DNA of 60,173 nucleotides from Bacillota bacterium (GCA_030540195.1 JAUNWT010000006.1:1-60173); one strand, 5' to 3'; counted from the stretch's first letter, positions 17,034 to 25,783 are shown. Program-made: numbers and translations. Notes: a model not told the origin generated them from the sequence alone.

Positions 17034-17775
17034 CAATATATTTTTGATAATACATCACACGAATTAAATCAAAGATCGTCATGATTTGATAGTTGAAATT
17101 AATACCATCAAATCTACCTGGTACTTGAATCGTGTCTGTTGTTAATTTCTTTCTTGCATAGGTTGGATTTTGAGTAATAAGTAAAGATGTGGTATTTTGT
17201 AATGAAAGATTTGTTCTTGTATACATAAATCCTTCTAAAGATCTTCCTGAAGAAGAAGTAAAGATGACATAGTCATTTTCATTAAAAATCATATCTTTAT
17301 CATACGTATGATATTGTAAAACTGTTTTTCCAAACGAAATCAAATCAGTTTGAAACTCTACCGCAATAGACATTGGATAAAGAGCCCCTACTAGAATCAC
17401 TCGTTTTGATTCATGAATTTTTGTACAGACTTCTTCTATTTTCTTTAAAAATTCTTTATTATCATTCGAAACCTTAATACGTTCAACATACGTACAAATA
17501 TTTAAATTTTCCATACGTTCTTCAATTTGTTCAAGACGTACTTTTTTATGTTTATGATAAGTTTCTACAAAAGTTTCATAATCATAGAAACCTAAATATT
17601 TTAAAAAGTTTAAAATACTTTCTGGTGTTGTCTTTAGTTCACTTGCAACTTCATCTAATGAATAATCGCCAAAGTTTTGATAATGAAGGATAAAGAATAC
17701 ACAAAAACGATACGCATCATCAAGAAACAATGTCCCATTTAAATATTTTAAAATTCTTGAAAGTAGTATATTCAT
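17020..17775 (-). CDS. RpiR-like regulator with HTH and SIS domains (second of a tandem pair)
   Basis: 251 residues. The N-terminal HTH_6-like part (~1-80) has 'YSLDEVASELKTTPESILNFLKYLGF', and a SIS-like sugar-phosphate domain (~105-245) shows 'RVILVGALYPMSIAVEFQ' and 'YVIFTSSSGRSLEGF'. It has the same length as the next gene upstream and shares 'GTLFLDD-YRFCVFF', 'GALYP-SIAVEFQTDLI-FGK' and 'MTIFD--RV-YY-KY', so the two are tandem duplicates. GGGGAGG precedes the ATG, 13 bases after the first copy's stop. The pair may form a hetero-oligomeric regulator of the adjacent salvage genes; this is inference. Confidence 0.8.
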   Translation of the reverse strand: MNILLSRILKYLNGTLFLDDAYRFCVFFILHYQNFGDYSLDEVASELKTTPESILNFLKYLGFYDYETFVETYHKHKKVRLEQIEERMENLNICTYVERIKVSNDNKEFLKKIEEVCTKIHESKRVILVGALYPMSIAVEFQTDLISFGKTVLQYHTYDKDMIFNENDYVIFTSSSGRSLEGFMYTRTNLSLQNTTSLLITQNPTYARKKLTTDTIQVPGRFDGINFNYQIMTIFDLIRVMYYQKYIEKQG

Positions 17776-17788
17776 AACATCCTCCCCT

Positions 17789-18544
17789 TTAAATAAAATG
17801 ATATTTTTTATAATACGTTACACGCATAATATCAAAGATTGTCATCAAACGATAGTTAAAGTCAATACTATCATGTCTTGAGCTGGCAACATAGATCACA
17901 CGTTCATCGCCAATTTGACTCTTATATTTTTTATTTTGTGTAATGAGTAAGAATTGAGATCTGTTGATATCAAAATCTTGATGATCATGCATGAAAGCAT
18001 CATACGCTCTTCCTGTTGCTGACACAAATATAACATAATCATCTTTATTAAGATCCAATTGTGTATCAAAAGAATGATATTGGAAAACAGGTTTTCCAAA
18101 AGTAATCAAATCTGTTTGGAATTCAACTGCAATAGAAATTGGATAAAGAGCTCCAATAATCACAATTCTTTTAGATGTTGAAATATCATGACAAATATGA
18201 TCGAGATCTTCAATAAATTTTTCTTTATCATCACATAAATGAACTTGTTTAAAAAGATCATCCATTTTTAAACCAAGCATTCTTGAACGAATTTGATCTT
18301 GTCTTAAAATAACATCGGCATAAAGCTTATCTTGGAAAGAAGCATAATCATCAAATCCTAAATGACTTAAAAAATTCAAAATTGCTTCCTTAGAAATCTT
18401 TGATTTTTCAACGACTTCTTCTAATGTCATCTTATAAAAATCTATATAATTTTCAATAAAGAATACACAAAAACGATAATTATCATCTAAAAAAAGTGTT
18501 CCATTAAAGTATTCAAGTATTCTTGCAAGTAGTACATTTCCCAT
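17789..18544 (-). CDS. RpiR-like regulator with HTH and SIS domains (first of a tandem pair)
   Basis: 251 residues with the same layout as its neighbour: HTH_6-like region 'MTLEEVVEKSKISKEAILNFLSHLGF' (~38-63), then a SIS-like domain with 'RIVIIGALYPISIAVEFQ' and 'YVIFVSATGRAYDAF'. It is divergent from the canonical RpiR at 7776-8570 in this window: both copies begin with a conserved 'ARILEYFNGTLFLDDNYRF' type segment before the HTH. AAAGG precedes the ATG and the upstream HAD stop is 15 bases away. It probably senses a phosphosugar released by nucleoside breakdown, such as (deoxy)ribose phosphate; this rests only on context. Confidence 0.8.
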   Translation of the reverse strand: MGNVLLARILEYFNGTLFLDDNYRFCVFFIENYIDFYKMTLEEVVEKSKISKEAILNFLSHLGFDDYASFQDKLYADVILRQDQIRSRMLGLKMDDLFKQVHLCDDKEKFIEDLDHICHDISTSKRIVIIGALYPISIAVEFQTDLITFGKPVFQYHSFDTQLDLNKDDYVIFVSATGRAYDAFMHDHQDFDINRSQFLLITQNKKYKSQIGDERVIYVASSRHDSIDFNYRLMTIFDIMRVTYYKKYHFI

Positions 18545-18559
18545 ACGTACCTTTCCTTT

Positions 18560-19390
18560 CTATATTAAGCCTAGTTTTTCTAAGCTTAAGGCAATTCCAT
18601 CTTGATCAGGATCTTTAAAAGTATCATAAGCGATATCTAAAAGCTTTTCTTTGGCTCCTTCAAAAACAATTCCTTTATTTGCTTTTTCAAGCATTTGATA
18701 ATCATTCATACTATCACCAAAGGCAATTGTATCATCCATACTTGCATGATAGTATTCCATTACTCTTTCAATCGCATCTGCCTTTGTACAGTTCTTTGAA
18801 ATAATTTCCCCATTAATAAAATCATCTTCAGGTTTTGAAAAAAGAACCACATTGAAATCTTTACTTAAATGAGGCACTGTATCAAGCAATGCATATTTAT
18901 CATATGCAATAAAAACAATTTTAGTCACTTTATCTTTACCAGGATCATATTCAGTAATCGGTTTAAAGGCTTGATTACGTTTTTCAAAGAAACGAGCTAA
19001 TTCTGGATTGGCTTGTGTATCCTTGATTTGTCTTCTTTCCATATACTCTCTGGCATAACCTGATTGAAAAAGTTCATCTTTCGTTTCAAGAGTAAAGCCA
19101 ACTTGAGCATTTGAAAATAAAACAATCGCTTGTTGTAAAAGTTTACTATCTAAAAAGTTTTCATAGATATACTTACCATCAATTTGAATAAAACTTCCCG
19201 CTGCTGAAATAACACCATCAAACCCCACATCTAAAATATCTTGTGTAATCGAAACAGGCGCTCTTCCTGTACACAAGAAAGCCTTATGTCCATTTTCTCT
19301 TAATTTACAAATAGCTTCTTTATTTCTTTTTGTAATTTCTCTACTTTTTCCACGAATTGTTCCATCAATATCAAAAAATACATACTTCAT
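18560..19390 (-). CDS. Cof-type HAD-IIB family phosphatase
   Basis: 276 residues with 'FFDIDGTIRGKS' (nucleophile Asp at residue 7), 'CTGRAP', a lysine in 'SKNCTKADAI', and 'AFGDSMNDYQML' as Mg2+ site. It is closer in style to the HAD gene at 40121-40972 ('DVGFDG', 'TGR', 'AFGD-MND') than to the 244-residue pair. The ATG at 19390 has AGAGGT before it. It lies 12 bases after the pyrimidine-nucleoside phosphorylase stop and 15 bases before an RpiR-like gene, so these genes are co-transcribed. In this operon it may dephosphorylate a pentose phosphate or nucleotide. Substrate unproven. Confidence 0.9.
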   Translation of the reverse strand: MKYVFFDIDGTIRGKSREITKRNKEAICKLRENGHKAFLCTGRAPVSITQDILDVGFDGVISAAGSFIQIDGKYIYENFLDSKLLQQAIVLFSNAQVGFTLETKDELFQSGYAREYMERRQIKDTQANPELARFFEKRNQAFKPITEYDPGKDKVTKIVFIAYDKYALLDTVPHLSKDFNVVLFSKPEDDFINGEIISKNCTKADAIERVMEYYHASMDDTIAFGDSMNDYQMLEKANKGIVFEGAKEKLLDIAYDTFKDPDQDGIALSLEKLGLI

Positions 19391-19402
19391 TTTTCTTACC
19401 TC

Positions 19403-20704
19403 TTACTTCATGATTTCTTCAATCAAAATAGGTTTTTCGACAAATTCATCAACAATTGTATAGCTTTGATAAATTTCATCCAATAATTCTTGATTTAATT
19501 CATTTCTGGCATAGACAGTTAATAACGTTTCACCGATTTCTACATGATCCCCTATTTTTTTATTTAAAACAAGTCCTACAGCATGGTCGACATCTTCATC
19601 TTTTGTCATACGACCACCACCTAATTTCATTGAAACAATTCCTAAATTCTTTGCTTCTAATGATTGAACATAACCTGTTTTCTTTGAAGTTATTTCCATT
19701 ATAACACTTGGTTTTTCAAATAGTTCAGGATTTTCTATATATGAAACATCGCCGCCCTGTCTTTGTACCATTTCTTTGAGTTTTTCTAAAGCTTTTCCAT
19801 TAGAAATCACTTCTTGTAAAGCTTTATACGCCTCTTTTTCATCTTGATAAAGCTTTGCTTGAACAAGCATTGTACTTCCCGCTTTTAAACAAAGTTCTTC
19901 TAAATCTTGAGGTCCATTTCCTTTGAGAGTTTCAATTGCTTCAATAACTTCTAAACTATTACCAATCGCCTTTCCTAAAGGTTGTGACATGCTTGAAATG
20001 GTTGCACGTGTATCTTTATGACAATGTTTTCCAATATCAATCATGGTTTGTGCAAGCTTTTTAGCATCTTCTAATGTTTGCATAAAAGCCCCATTTCCAT
20101 ACTTAACATCCAATAAGATCGTGTCTGCCCCACTAGCAAGTTTTTTAGACATAATAGATGAGGCAATTAACGGAATACAAGAAACTGTTCCTGTTACATC
20201 ACGCAATGCATAGATTTTTTTATCAGCGGGTACAAGGGAAGCACTTTGTCCTATGATAGCTAAACCAATATCATTGACTTGTTTGATAAAATCATCTTCT
20301 GATACATAAATATTAAAACCAGGAATCGATTCTAATTTATCAAGTGTTCCACCGGTATGTCCTAAACCTCTCCCTGACATTTTAGCTACTTTACCACCGC
20401 AAGCGGCAACAATGGGTCCTAAAACAAGTGAAGTTTTATCACCAACACCCCCAGTAGAATGTTTATCTACTTTAACGCCTTCAATTTTTGATAAATCAAT
20501 AATATCCCCACTATATTCCATGGCTTGAGTAAGCATAGCTGTTTCTTTCGCACTTAGTCCTTGAAAACAGATTGCCATTAATAAAGCAGACATTTGATAA
20601 TCAGGAATACTCCCCTTTACATAACCATCTATAATAAATTGAATTTGTTGCTGATTGAATTCTCCATTATTCTTTTTATATTCAATTAAATCAACCATTC
20701 TCAT
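19403..20704 (-). CDS. pdp: pyrimidine-nucleoside phosphorylase
   Basis: 433 residues, the same length as B. subtilis Pdp and with the same N-terminus ('MRMVDLI'). It catalyses phosphorolysis of uridine, thymidine and deoxyuridine to the base and (deoxy)ribose 1-phosphate in the cytoplasm. 'VDKHSTGGVGDKTSL' (~80-94) and 'AKMSGRGLGHTGGTLDK' (~108-124) are the phosphate and nucleoside sites, 'ALRDVTGTV' (~167-175) is also typical, and the C-terminal domain follows. The ATG at 20704 is chosen for spacing to GGGGA; the ATG at 20710 lies too close. It heads a run with a HAD phosphatase and two RpiR-like regulators, suggesting pyrimidine-nucleoside salvage under phosphosugar control. Confidence 0.95.
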   Translation of the reverse strand: MRMVDLIEYKKNNGEFNQQQIQFIIDGYVKGSIPDYQMSALLMAICFQGLSAKETAMLTQAMEYSGDIIDLSKIEGVKVDKHSTGGVGDKTSLVLGPIVAACGGKVAKMSGRGLGHTGGTLDKLESIPGFNIYVSEDDFIKQVNDIGLAIIGQSASLVPADKKIYALRDVTGTVSCIPLIASSIMSKKLASGADTILLDVKYGNGAFMQTLEDAKKLAQTMIDIGKHCHKDTRATISSMSQPLGKAIGNSLEVIEAIETLKGNGPQDLEELCLKAGSTMLVQAKLYQDEKEAYKALQEVISNGKALEKLKEMVQRQGGDVSYIENPELFEKPSVIMEITSKKTGYVQSLEAKNLGIVSMKLGGGRMTKDEDVDHAVGLVLNKKIGDHVEIGETLLTVYARNELNQELLDEIYQSYTIVDEFVEKPILIEEIMK

Positions 20705-20770
20705 TGTCATTTCCCCTTTGTTTCAATCTAATCTTATTTTACTATAATTTATTTCGTTTTGAAAACACTT

Positions 20771-21649
20771 TCATTCTTTCGAGAGAATCTTTTCAATTGT
20801 AGAAAGAAATTCTTTCATTTTTTGAGAAGAATTTTTCTTACAGACGATGCCATAAGGTAAAAAATAGTCTTCTTTTAAAGAAATTGCTTTTAAAGAAGGA
20901 TGAATATTTGTCCAACATTCAAGCGATAATAAAAAATCTTGACTTAAAGCACATTTATTAAAAGTTTCGGTATTATACGCTGGAGAAATATCTTTAATTG
21001 TAATCGATGAATAATGATTTAAAATATCACATCTTATTTGATCATTGATGGGACTATTTCCTTCTTTCATAATACGAATTGTCTGTTGATTTAAATCACT
21101 CAAGCTTAATTGATCAAAAGAAGCAAGTGGATGGTTTTTATGAACCATTAAACAAAAACGATACTTTCCTAAAGGAACAAAATGATATTGTTTTTGTTGA
21201 TTGATAAGATTATAAGGTCCCACAATAAAATCATAATCTTTATCTAATAAATCTAAACGGTGTTGATCATCTTGAAAAGATTGGATCTTGAGTTGAAAAC
21301 TTGGATAGTCTTTTTGAATTTGATCCCATAAATCCATAAAAGATTTACAAGGATAAAGTGTTGATGTTCCTACAATCAATTCTTTTTGATTATCAACTTG
21401 TTGAACCTCTTGTACCATATGATTTGTAATAACCTTTAATTCTTCTATTTTTTGTTTAAGAACTTCTCCTGCTTTAGTCAGTTTTATTCCTTGAGGACTT
21501 CTTATAAACAATTGTACTTTCAACAATTCTTCTAAACTATTCATTTGTTTAATAATAGCGGTATGTGTTAAATAAAGCTCTTTGGCTGCTTTGGAAAAAC
21601 TCCCACATTCAACAACTTTTAAAAAAAGATCAAGTACTGGTAAATACAT
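20771..21649 (-). CDS. LysR family transcriptional regulator
   Basis: 292 residues, normal for the family. The N-terminal winged HTH is 'FLKVVECGSFSKAAKELYLTH' (residues ~9-29, recognition helix continuing into 'TAIIKQMNSLEELL'). A substrate-binding domain follows (~90-290) with 'ELIVGTSTLYPCK' and 'FIVGPYNL'. AAAGGAGGG precedes the ATG. It is divergent from the aldo/keto reductase gene, and the 104-bp gap holds a perfect palindrome with 11-bp arms placed for both autoregulation and activation of that gene. Downstream, 66 bases separate it from pdp, so some co-transcription is possible. The inducer is unknown. Confidence 0.92.
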   Translation of the reverse strand: MYLPVLDLFLKVVECGSFSKAAKELYLTHTAIIKQMNSLEELLKVQLFIRSPQGIKLTKAGEVLKQKIEELKVITNHMVQEVQQVDNQKELIVGTSTLYPCKSFMDLWDQIQKDYPSFQLKIQSFQDDQHRLDLLDKDYDFIVGPYNLINQQKQYHFVPLGKYRFCLMVHKNHPLASFDQLSLSDLNQQTIRIMKEGNSPINDQIRCDILNHYSSITIKDISPAYNTETFNKCALSQDFLLSLECWTNIHPSLKAISLKEDYFLPYGIVCKKNSSQKMKEFLSTIEKILSKE

Positions 21650-21662
21650 AAAATCCCTCCTT

Positions 21663-21687
21663 TAGTAGAAACTTATAGTTTCTACTA
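21663..21687. promoter_or_regulatory. palindromic operator between lysR and the aldo/keto reductase
   Basis: Perfect inverted repeat TAGTAGAAACT-TAT-AGTTTCTACTA. It begins 13 bases upstream of the LysR ATG and abuts the LysR -10 box. Its centre lies near -65 relative to the predicted start of the reductase transcript, a usual place for a LysR-type activator site. Binding by this LysR protein is inference. Confidence 0.7.
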
Positions 21688-21715
21688 TTGTATCTTTTCA
21701 AAACTTCTCTGTCAA
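21687..21715 (-). promoter_or_regulatory. sigma-A promoter of lysR
   Basis: On the minus strand, -35 TTGACA (21710-21715), a 17-bp spacer and -10 TACAAT (21687-21692). The palindrome begins where transcription should start, so binding there would block it. Confidence 0.75.
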
Positions 21716-21727
21716 ACTAACTTCTTT

Positions 21728-21733
21728 TATAAT
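21728..21733 (+). promoter_or_regulatory. -10 box of the aldo/keto reductase promoter
   Basis: A perfect TATAAT about 20 bases before the ATG, with only a poor -35 (TTCTCT) at 17-bp spacing. That fits a promoter needing an activator. Confidence 0.5.
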
Positions 21734-21753
21734 AAAGGCAGGAGGAATATCAA

Positions 21754-22761
21754 ATGAAAAAAAGAATGATTGGAAATTTAGAAGTATCTGAAGTTGCTAT
21801 GGGATGTATGGGATTTTCCCATGGTTATGGAAAAGTACCCGAAGAAAGTTATAGTATTGAAGCTATTCAAGAAGCTTATCAATTTGGCTGTACTTTTTTT
21901 GATACAGCCGAAGCTTATGGACGTGAAATGTTTTATGAAGGACATAATGAACAAATTGTCGATAAAGCTGTCAAGGACTTTAGAAAAGACATTGTCCTTG
22001 CCACAAAATTACATATTCATAATGAAGAACTAAATCAAGGAGAAACGGTTGAAGACATTATTCGTCGTCATTTAAAGAAATCTTTAGAAAATCTTCAAAC
22101 AGATTATGTAGATCTTTATTATCTTCATCGTATTAATGAAAATATTGAAATTGAAGAAGTGGCTCAAGTTATGGGAAAATTAATTGACGAGGGGCTCATT
22201 AAAGGCTGGGGACTTTCTCAAGTAGGCGTTGAAATACTTGATTGTGCCCATCAAGTCACTCCGGTAAGTGCTGTACAAAATCTTTATTCGATGATGGAAA
22301 GAGATTGTGAAAAAGAAGTTATTCCTTATTGTTTAAAACATCATATTGGTGTTGTCCCATTTTCACCAATTGCGAGTGGTTTTCTATCAGGAAAAGTCAC
22401 GACGGAAACAAAATTTGAAGGGGATGATGTTCGTCAATGGGTTCCTCAATTATCAAAAGAAAACATTGAACGTAATCAGCCTTTATTAGAAATGATCCAT
22501 GAACTTGCCTTAAAGAAAAATGCAACAAACGCCCAAATTTCTTTAGCATGGATGTTGCATAAATATCCAAATGTTGTTCCTATTCCTGGTTCAAAAAATA
22601 AAGAAAGAATTTTAGAGAACTTAAAAGCTTGTCAAATTAGTTTTACTAAAAAAGAATTTGATGATTTAGAAGAAGCTTTAAATAAAATTGAAATCTATGG
22701 ACATCGTGGTATTGAAGAAAGTCAAAATAAGTCTTTTAGTGCCAATTGGCGAAAAAAATAA
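21754..22761 (+). CDS. aldo/keto reductase
   Basis: 335 residues, a (beta/alpha)8 NADPH-dependent oxidoreductase of the IolS/AKR13-like type. The catalytic tetrad is visible: Asp and Tyr in 'FFDTAEAYG' (~48-56), Lys in 'VLATKLHIH' (~84-92) and His in 'YYLHRI' (~126-131). The 'PIPGSKNKERI' cofactor loop is near the C-terminus. The N-terminal 'MGCMGFSHGYG' is typical of this subgroup. AGGAGG precedes the ATG. It is followed after 31 bases by a 2-hydroxyacid dehydrogenase on the same strand, with one terminator after both, so the two form an operon controlled by the divergent LysR. Natural substrate unknown. Confidence 0.92.
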   Translation: MKKRMIGNLEVSEVAMGCMGFSHGYGKVPEESYSIEAIQEAYQFGCTFFDTAEAYGREMFYEGHNEQIVDKAVKDFRKDIVLATKLHIHNEELNQGETVEDIIRRHLKKSLENLQTDYVDLYYLHRINENIEIEEVAQVMGKLIDEGLIKGWGLSQVGVEILDCAHQVTPVSAVQNLYSMMERDCEKEVIPYCLKHHIGVVPFSPIASGFLSGKVTTETKFEGDDVRQWVPQLSKENIERNQPLLEMIHELALKKNATNAQISLAWMLHKYPNVVPIPGSKNKERILENLKACQISFTKKEFDDLEEALNKIEIYGHRGIEESQNKSFSANWRKK

Positions 22762-22792
22762 TTTTTGATAAAATATACTTGGAGGTGGATTT

Positions 22793-23758
22793 ATGAAAAT
22801 CTTAGTATGTGCCCCATTACAAGAGGTAGAAAGTAAAAAAATCCAAGAATATTTTATAAATGATACAGTTCTTATTAAAAGAAGACCCACTCAAGAAGAT
22901 ATTGATCAAGTCGATGTGATTGTTGGAAATCCCCATCTTGATTTAAATTTAAATCAAGAACATTTACAAGCTATTTTACTTAATAGCGCAGGTAGTGATC
23001 AATATATTAAAGAAGGTATTTTAAATAAAAACACAAAACTTACCAATGCCAGTGGAAGTTATGGGATTGCCATTAGTGAACATGTTATCGGTATGATGAT
23101 TACCTTCTGTAAGAACTTAAAAACGTATGCTTTACAAATGAAAGAAGGCAATTGGAATCCAACAAATCAAGGAAAAGAAATTTATCATAGTCGTGTTTGT
23201 ATTGTTGGATATGGTGATATTGGCTATGAAATTGCGAAAAGATTGAAAGCTTTTGATTGTCATATTACCGCTATTAAAAGAAGAGTTCAAAAGGATCTTC
23301 CTTATGTTGATGAAGTCGCAACAATCAATGATTTAGATATGATTTTACCACAAAGTGATTTTGTCATCTTATCCTTACCGCAAAGTAAAGAAACCATTCA
23401 TCTTTTTAATTCAGATAAATTATTAAAGATGAAAAAAGATGCTGTTTTAATCAATGTCGGTCGTGGAAGTGCCGTCTGTAGTGAAGATTTAATTGAAATA
23501 TTAAATCAAGGACATCTTTATGGTGTAGGTTTAGATGTTGTCGAAGAAGAACCTTTACCTGCAACTTCTCCTTTATGGAACTATGAACGTGTTTTAATTA
23601 CCCCTCATAGTTCAGGTGGTTTCGTTTGGCAAAGTGTTCGTAATTATTATACAGATCTTGTTATTAGAAATATTGAACATTTAAAGAATCATGAAACTTT
23701 AGAAAATGAAGTTGATTTCCAAACGGGTTATCGAAAAGTTGTTACATACAAAAAATAG
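22793..23758 (+). CDS. D-isomer-specific 2-hydroxyacid dehydrogenase
   Basis: 321 residues. The NAD-binding domain has 'IVGYGDIGYEIAKRL' (~138-152), and the catalytic Arg, Glu and His appear in order in 'NVGRGSAV' (~223-230), 'DVVEEEPLP' (~252-260) and 'ITPHSSG' (~272-278). An acidic residue after the second strand is absent ('TAIKRR'), which suggests NADPH use. It reduces a 2-oxoacid to a D-2-hydroxyacid or the reverse; closest in style to the glyoxylate/hydroxypyruvate reductase-like group. GGAGGTGG precedes the ATG. It forms an operon with the aldo/keto reductase. Confidence 0.92.
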   Translation: MKILVCAPLQEVESKKIQEYFINDTVLIKRRPTQEDIDQVDVIVGNPHLDLNLNQEHLQAILLNSAGSDQYIKEGILNKNTKLTNASGSYGIAISEHVIGMMITFCKNLKTYALQMKEGNWNPTNQGKEIYHSRVCIVGYGDIGYEIAKRLKAFDCHITAIKRRVQKDLPYVDEVATINDLDMILPQSDFVILSLPQSKETIHLFNSDKLLKMKKDAVLINVGRGSAVCSEDLIEILNQGHLYGVGLDVVEEEPLPATSPLWNYERVLITPHSSGGFVWQSVRNYYTDLVIRNIEHLKNHETLENEVDFQTGYRKVVTYKK

Positions 23759-23776
23759 CGCCTCAGCGCTATTTTT
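23751..23776. terminator. bidirectional intrinsic terminator
   Basis: Eleven-bp stem AAAAATAGCGC / GCGCTATTTTT with loop CTCA, between the convergent dehydrogenase and fmt genes. Confidence 0.9.
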
Positions 23777-23777
23777 A

Positions 23778-24731
23778 TTATTCAAATTTTTGATCAACTT
23801 CAAAGATATTATGCCCGTTAAGATAATCTTTTACCAGCATACGTTTTTTACCTTCTAATTGGAATTCAGTAATAATATAAACACCATCTTGCACCTTCAC
23901 CCCAATAGCATCTTTAAAAATCTTCACGATTGTTCCAGGTGCTTGATGTGCATGATGTGTCATTGCATTTGGACAATTATGTACAAGTCCTTGATAAATT
24001 TTTACCGTTTTTCCTTGATACGTTGTATAAGCTCCAGGCCAAGGATTTAATCCTCTTACATGGTTATAAACCTCGATAGCTGGTCTATTGAAATCGATTT
24101 TTTCTTGTTCTCTTGAAATAACAGGAGAGTATGTTACTTTTGATTCATCTTGAGGAATTGATTCATTTGTTCCTTCAATAATCGCAGGCATTGCTTCAAT
24201 AAGTGCTTCAGCGCCTAAAGTCGATAAACGATCATAAAGTTCTCCGACAGTTTCATCATGAGAAATAGGTGTTTCTTTTTGATAAATGATATTTCCTGCA
24301 TCCATCTTTTTAACCATATACATGATTGTCACTCCTGTTTTTTCATCGCCATTTAAGATAGCATAGTGAACAGGTGCTCCACCACGATATTTAGGAAGTA
24401 AAGAAGCATGAACATTAATACAACCAAGACGTGGACAATCTAAAACTTCTTGAGGAATCATTTGTCCATAAGCCGCTGTAATAATTAAATCAGGTTGCAT
24501 ATCTAAAATAGCTTGATAATCTTCTTTAATACGTTGTGGTTGAAATACCGGTATATCATGTTCTAAGGCCACCACTTTGACCTCTGGCATTTTAAGTTCT
24601 TTTTTTCTTCCAACACGACGGTCTGGTTGTGAAACAACTTGGACGATGTTGTAATCGTGTTGAATTAAGTTTTTTAAAACAGCTTCTGAGAAAGTTGCTG
24701 TTCCCATAAATACGATCTTTAATTGATTCAT
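23778..24731 (-). CDS. fmt: methionyl-tRNA formyltransferase
   Basis: 317 residues (E. coli 315). It formylates the amino group of initiator Met-tRNA using 10-formyltetrahydrofolate. The folate site is 'NVHASLLPKYRGGAPVHYAI', with the catalytic Asn and His at about 109-111, and a following Asp sits in 'KMDAGNIIY'. The N-terminal 'VFMGTATFS' and the C-terminal tRNA-binding beta-barrel region ('GLNPWPGAYT') are present. The ATG at 24731 is placed nine bases after GAAGGA; an upstream in-frame GTG is part of the leader. It lies 15 bases downstream of a small gene that follows spoIIP; a shared transcript is possible. Confidence 0.96.
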   Translation of the reverse strand: MNQLKIVFMGTATFSEAVLKNLIQHDYNIVQVVSQPDRRVGRKKELKMPEVKVVALEHDIPVFQPQRIKEDYQAILDMQPDLIITAAYGQMIPQEVLDCPRLGCINVHASLLPKYRGGAPVHYAILNGDEKTGVTIMYMVKKMDAGNIIYQKETPISHDETVGELYDRLSTLGAEALIEAMPAIIEGTNESIPQDESKVTYSPVISREQEKIDFNRPAIEVYNHVRGLNPWPGAYTTYQGKTVKIYQGLVHNCPNAMTHHAHQAPGTIVKIFKDAIGVKVQDGVYIITEFQLEGKKRMLVKDYLNGHNIFEVDQKFE

Positions 24732-24746
24732 TTTTTTCACATCCTT

Positions 24747-25031
24747 CTATAAGATATTACTAATAAATTGCGAGATAAGCAAGACAATTGTTTGAATTAT
24801 TTGGATACATATTTCACTGATTTTTTTGACAATTAATGAAAGGGTATTATCTTGCAGATCATCATAACTTCCTTCATCTGATTTTATTTCTTTTTGTTTT
24901 TTGACATCTTGTTCAAAAGCAACAATATTTTTAGAAACCATTTCATTTTGAATATAATGATTATTAAGTAAACCATTCATGCCAAAAAGTAAAAGGCCAA
25001 CCATCGTTAAATCAATAATAAGTTCTTTCAT
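24747..25031 (-). CDS. small membrane protein in the yqxA (DUF3679) position
   Basis: 94 residues. A hydrophobic N-terminal segment ('LTMVGLLLFGMNGLL', residues ~8-22) and a C-terminal one ('IIQTIVLLISQFISNIL', ~78-94) flank a charged middle. It overlaps the end of spoIIP by four bases and has its own AAGGAG site. In B. subtilis the gene after gpr and spoIIP is yqxA (DUF3679), and the 'LLLFGM' N-terminal segment is compatible with that family. The match is by position and general shape, not by a clear motif. Likely a sporulation-linked membrane protein of unknown role. Confidence 0.55.
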   Translation of the reverse strand: MKELIIDLTMVGLLLFGMNGLLNNHYIQNEMVSKNIVAFEQDVKKQKEIKSDEGSYDDLQDNTLSLIVKKISEICIQIIQTIVLLISQFISNIL

Positions 25032-25744
25032 TGTAAGTACTCCTTAATTACTTGTGACATCACTTCAATTGTATTTTGAACTTCTTCTTTGGTATTACTT
25101 TGACCACCAAATTCAATTAAGACCGTATGATCACAAATTCCTTGATTATAATGATTCTTCTTTACCATAATTCCTTTTGATAACCCCGGAACTTTTTCAT
25201 TTGCCTTATTTGAAAGCTCGGTCGATAACTGATTGACCATATCAAATTTTCCACTACTTCTTCCTACCACAAATAAAATCTTTGCATAGCTTTTTTGATT
25301 GTAAACCAATGTTGAATATTTTTTATCAAGACTATCTCGATGAAAGTCAATAACTAAATCATAATTACCATTTTCTCTTAGAGTATTTTCTAAATACATC
25401 TTAGAAACCACATAAGATTGATTATAAGCAATTCGATGTACATTTTTATAGTTTTCAAAATCATTTTGTTCCACATCACAAAAGTATCCTTCTTTTGTTA
25501 AACATTCTTTTAAATAACTCGCTCCATCTCTTACATTGTAACCTACATACTGTTCTCCTTGATGGGTATTATAAAGATGAATCTTTTTATTAGAAGTAAC
25601 GGGAATACTTGCAGGTAAGGCTTCTGCAGTCGAAATTGCTTTAAAAAGTTTAACGTTTTGATGACTGTACGAAGGTAAATAAAAGATCATTAAAACAATG
25701 ATCATAAGTTTGAAAATAATTTGAATAGATACTTTTATTTTCAT
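25028..25744 (-). CDS. spoIIP: stage II sporulation protein P (peptidoglycan amidase/endopeptidase)
   Basis: 238 residues, shorter than B. subtilis SpoIIP. An N-terminal membrane anchor (~5-25) is followed by the catalytic domain with metal-binding or catalytic residues in 'IHLYNTHQGEQYVGY' (~56-70), 'VIDFHRDS' (~131-138) and 'VLIEFGGQSNTKEE' (~209-222). SpoIIP acts with SpoIID and SpoIIM to degrade septal and lateral wall during engulfment, on the mother-cell membrane. AAGGAG precedes the ATG. It follows gpr after 39 bases, the same order as in Bacillus. Its presence, with gpr, is strong evidence for a spore former. Confidence 0.93.
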   Translation of the reverse strand: MKIKVSIQIIFKLMIIVLMIFYLPSYSHQNVKLFKAISTAEALPASIPVTSNKKIHLYNTHQGEQYVGYNVRDGASYLKECLTKEGYFCDVEQNDFENYKNVHRIAYNQSYVVSKMYLENTLRENGNYDLVIDFHRDSLDKKYSTLVYNQKSYAKILFVVGRSSGKFDMVNQLSTELSNKANEKVPGLSKGIMVKKNHYNQGICDHTVLIEFGGQSNTKEEVQNTIEVMSQVIKEYLQ

Positions 25745-25783
25745 AGGCGCTCTCCTTGTATTTATTCAAATATATGAAATAAA

